Source: Paracoccaceae bacterium
GTDB lineage: Bacteria > Pseudomonadota > Alphaproteobacteria > Rhodobacterales > Rhodobacteraceae
Length of the DNA: 15,773 nt
Reading direction: 5' to 3'
Assembly: GCA_024304875.1 (NCBI GenBank)
Contig: JAMWZF010000030.1
Coordinates: 1-15,773 of the forward strand
The translations under genes and the position numbers were made by a program. Positions 14,138 through 15,773 of this stretch are shown one piece after another. A model generated the notes under the pieces. The model was given only the letters and a program-made list of their open reading frames with translations. It ran no database searches and was not told the origin of the DNA. How positions within the stretch are numbered: the first letter of the stretch is position 1; each line of letters begins with the position of its first letter.

Positions 14138-15085
14138 ATGAACTGGATCACCAACTACGTCCGTCCCCGCATCGGCTCGATCTTCGGCCGGCGGGAGGTG
14201 CCCGAGAACCTGTGGAGCAAGTGCGACGAGTGCGGCACGATGCTGTTCCACCGGGAGTTGGCCGACAACCTGAACGTCTGCACCTCCTGCGGGCACCACA
14301 TGGCGATCACCCCGCGCGCCCGGTTCAAGGCCCTGTTCGACGGCGGCACCTTCACCGAGGTCGCGGTCCCCGAGCCGATCACCGACCCGCTGCAGTTCCG
14401 CGACCAGAAGCGCTATCCCGACCGGCTGCGCACCGCCCAGCGCGACACCGGCGAGAAGGAGGCGATGCTGGTCGCCACCGGCGAGATCGGGCGCACCCCC
14501 GTCGTCGCCGCGGCGCAGGATTTCTCGTTCATGGCCGGGTCGATGGGCATGTACGTCGGCAACGCGATCATCGCCGCCGCCGAGAAGGCGGTGGAGCTGA
14601 AGCGCCCGCTGATCCTGTTCTCCGCCGCCGGGGGGGCGCGGATGCAGGAGGGGATCCTGTCGCTGATGCAGATGCCCCGCACCACCGTCGCGGTCGAGAT
14701 GCTGCGCGAGGCGGGCCTGCCCTACATCGTCGTGCTGACCCACCCGACCACCGGCGGCGTCACCGCCTCCTACGCGATGCTGGGCGACGTGCAGATCGCC
14801 GAGCCGGGGGCGCTGATCTGCTTCGCCGGGCCGCGGGTGATCGAACAGACCATCCGCGAGAAGCTGCCCGAGGGCTTCCAGCGGGCCGAGTACCTGCTGG
14901 ACCACGGGATGCTGGACCGGGTGACGCCGCGGGGCGAATTGCGCGCCGAGCTCATCACCATCACCCGGATGCTGCTGGGCCTGCCCCCCGCCGTCGCCGG
15001 TGACCTGCCCGCGCCCGAGGCGCCCGAGCCCGTGGCCGAGATCGCGCCCGCCGAGGCCCCCGCGCCGGAGGCCAAGCAAGAGTGA
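14138..15085 (+). CDS. accD: Acetyl-CoA carboxylase carboxyltransferase subunit beta
   Basis: AccD and AccA together form the carboxyltransferase that moves CO2 from carboxybiotin to acetyl-CoA, making malonyl-CoA, the committed step of fatty-acid synthesis. The 315-residue protein starts with a four-cysteine zinc ribbon (Cys29, Cys32, Cys48, Cys51). The crotonase-fold core has GGARMQEG (165-172) and TTGGVTAS (204-211), the glycine-rich acyl-CoA-binding turns. After about residue 283 there is a flexible Ala/Pro/Glu-rich tail of roughly 30 residues, longer than in the 304-residue E. coli protein. AGAAGG lies 7 bases upstream of the ATG. It overlaps folC by 4 bp (GTGA), an accD-folC pairing common in proteobacteria. 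accA is not in the window. Confidence 0.98.
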   Translation: MNWITNYVRPRIGSIFGRREVPENLWSKCDECGTMLFHRELADNLNVCTSCGHHMAITPRARFKALFDGGTFTEVAVPEPITDPLQFRDQKRYPDRLRTAQRDTGEKEAMLVATGEIGRTPVVAAAQDFSFMAGSMGMYVGNAIIAAAEKAVELKRPLILFSAAGGARMQEGILSLMQMPRTTVAVEMLREAGLPYIVVLTHPTTGGVTASYAMLGDVQIAEPGALICFAGPRVIEQTIREKLPEGFQRAEYLLDHGMLDRVTPRGELRAELITITRMLLGLPPAVAGDLPAPEAPEPVAEIAPAEAPAPEAKQE

Positions 15086-15773
15086 CCACCCCCCGGTCCG
15101 ATGCGCTGCTGGAGCGCATGATGGCCCTGCACCCCAAGGTCATCGACCTGGTGCTTACACGGGTCTGGCGCCTGCTGGAGGCCCTCGGCAACCCGCAGGA
15201 CCGCCTGCCGCCGGTCGTCCACGTCGCCGGGACCAACGGCAAGGGATCGACCGTCGCGATGATCCGCGCGGGGCTGGAGGCGGAGGGCAAGGCCGTCCAC
15301 GTCTACACCTCGCCCCACCTCGCCCGGTTCCACGAACGCATCCGGCTGGCCGGGACCCTGATTTCCGAGGACCACCTGACCGAGGTGCTGGACCGCTGCT
15401 ATGCCGCCAACGGCGGGGAGCCGATCACCTATTTCGAGATCACCACCTGCGCCGCCTTCCTCGCCTTCGCCGAGACGCCGGCGGACTACACCCTGCTCGA
15501 GGTCGGCCTCGGCGGGCGGCTGGACGCGACCAATGTCATCCCGAAGCCCGCGCTGACGGTCATCACGCCCGTCGACCTCGACCACCAGGCATTCCTCGGT
15601 GACACGATTCAGAAGATCGCGGGAGAGAAGGCGGGGATCCTCAAGCGCGGCGTGCCTTGCGTCGTCGGCCCCCAGGCCGAGCCGGCGCTGGAGGTGATCG
15701 AGGACACCGCCATGCGCCTCGGCGCGCCGCTGCTGGTTCACGGCCAGCACTGGCACGTGGGCGAGGAGCGCGT
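15082..15773 (+). CDS. folC: Dihydrofolate synthase/folylpolyglutamate synthase, N-terminal part
   Basis: FolC adds L-glutamate to dihydropteroate and then further glutamates to folates, using ATP. Only the first 230 residues are in the window; the frame is open at the right edge. The ATP-binding P-loop GTNGKGS is at 50-56, TSPHL at 76-80, FEITTCAAF at 118-126 and EVGLGGRLDATN at 140-151. D-x-DHQAFLGDT (165-174, His168) and EKAGI (Lys183, the carbamylated-lysine position in E. coli) complete the Mur-ligase-like N domain. The start is GTG at 15082, overlapping the accD stop as GTGA, with GGAGG at 15067-15071 ten bases upstream inside accD, so translation is probably coupled. Internal ATGs near 15118 would remove a conserved helix. 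Confidence 0.97.
   Translation, partial: MTTPRSDALLERMMALHPKVIDLVLTRVWRLLEALGNPQDRLPPVVHVAGTNGKGSTVAMIRAGLEAEGKAVHVYTSPHLARFHERIRLAGTLISEDHLTEVLDRCYAANGGEPITYFEITTCAAFLAFAETPADYTLLEVGLGGRLDATNVIPKPALTVITPVDLDHQAFLGDTIQKIAGEKAGILKRGVPCVVGPQAEPALEVIEDTAMRLGAPLLVHGQHWHVGEER

Noticed and set aside
1..15773. Mobile element, defence island, CRISPR array or biosynthetic cluster
   Set aside because: No transposase, integrase, direct-repeat array, toxin-antitoxin pair, restriction or biosynthetic enzyme set was seen; gene content and composition look like core chromosome throughout.

Overview
The window looks like ordinary chromosomal DNA of a very GC-rich alphaproteobacterium, most likely Rhodobacteraceae (the Roseobacter/Rhodobacter group). 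The grounds are a strong G/C bias at third codon positions, an accD gene followed by folC, an 84-residue secreted EF-hand protein, and a fused transporter-like/spermidine-synthase-like protein upstream of accD. I could not fix the genus. I see no transposase, phage gene, tRNA, rRNA, CRISPR array or plasmid function, and no composition break that would suggest an island.

Layout, left to right. (1) 41-2541, + strand: a HAD phosphatase overlaps an ornithine-cyclodeaminase/mu-crystallin family protein by 4 bp, followed 48 bp later by a membrane-anchored alpha/beta hydrolase. (2) 2662-3836, +: two unrecognised genes 17 bp apart, a 257-aa beta-rich protein and a 127-aa protein ending in a coiled coil. 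(3) 3945-5966, +: fadH, 2,4-dienoyl-CoA reductase. (4) 6059-6313, -: the secreted EF-hand protein, convergent with fadH across a hairpin terminator. (5) 6633-7193, +: a PfpI/DJ-1 family protein with a possible general-stress-type promoter and a strong terminator. (6) 7378-8283, +: an orphan LysR regulator with a textbook UUCG-loop terminator. (7) 8385-10766, -: ilvD, with a small putative lipoprotein gene 3 bp behind it. (8) 10883-11788, +: a CPBP intramembrane protease, divergent from ilvD, with a promoter so close to the ATG that the mRNA may be leaderless. (9) 11860-14070, +: the fused membrane/spermidine-synthase-like protein. (10) 14138-15773, +: accD and the start of folC (GTGA overlap; folC runs off the right edge).

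The genes are mostly housekeeping metabolism: fatty-acid beta-oxidation of unsaturated chains (fadH), the committed step of fatty-acid synthesis (accD), branched-chain amino acids (ilvD) and folate polyglutamylation (folC). Stress or envelope genes lie between them. I did not find a convincing new multi-gene system. The items most worth a second look are the two matching ATTGCA...TATCTGGG promoters (one predicting a leaderless mRNA), the GGAAC-N18-GTT box before the PfpI gene, the OCD-family protein with both signature substrate residues changed, and the unrecognised two-gene unit at 2662-3836.
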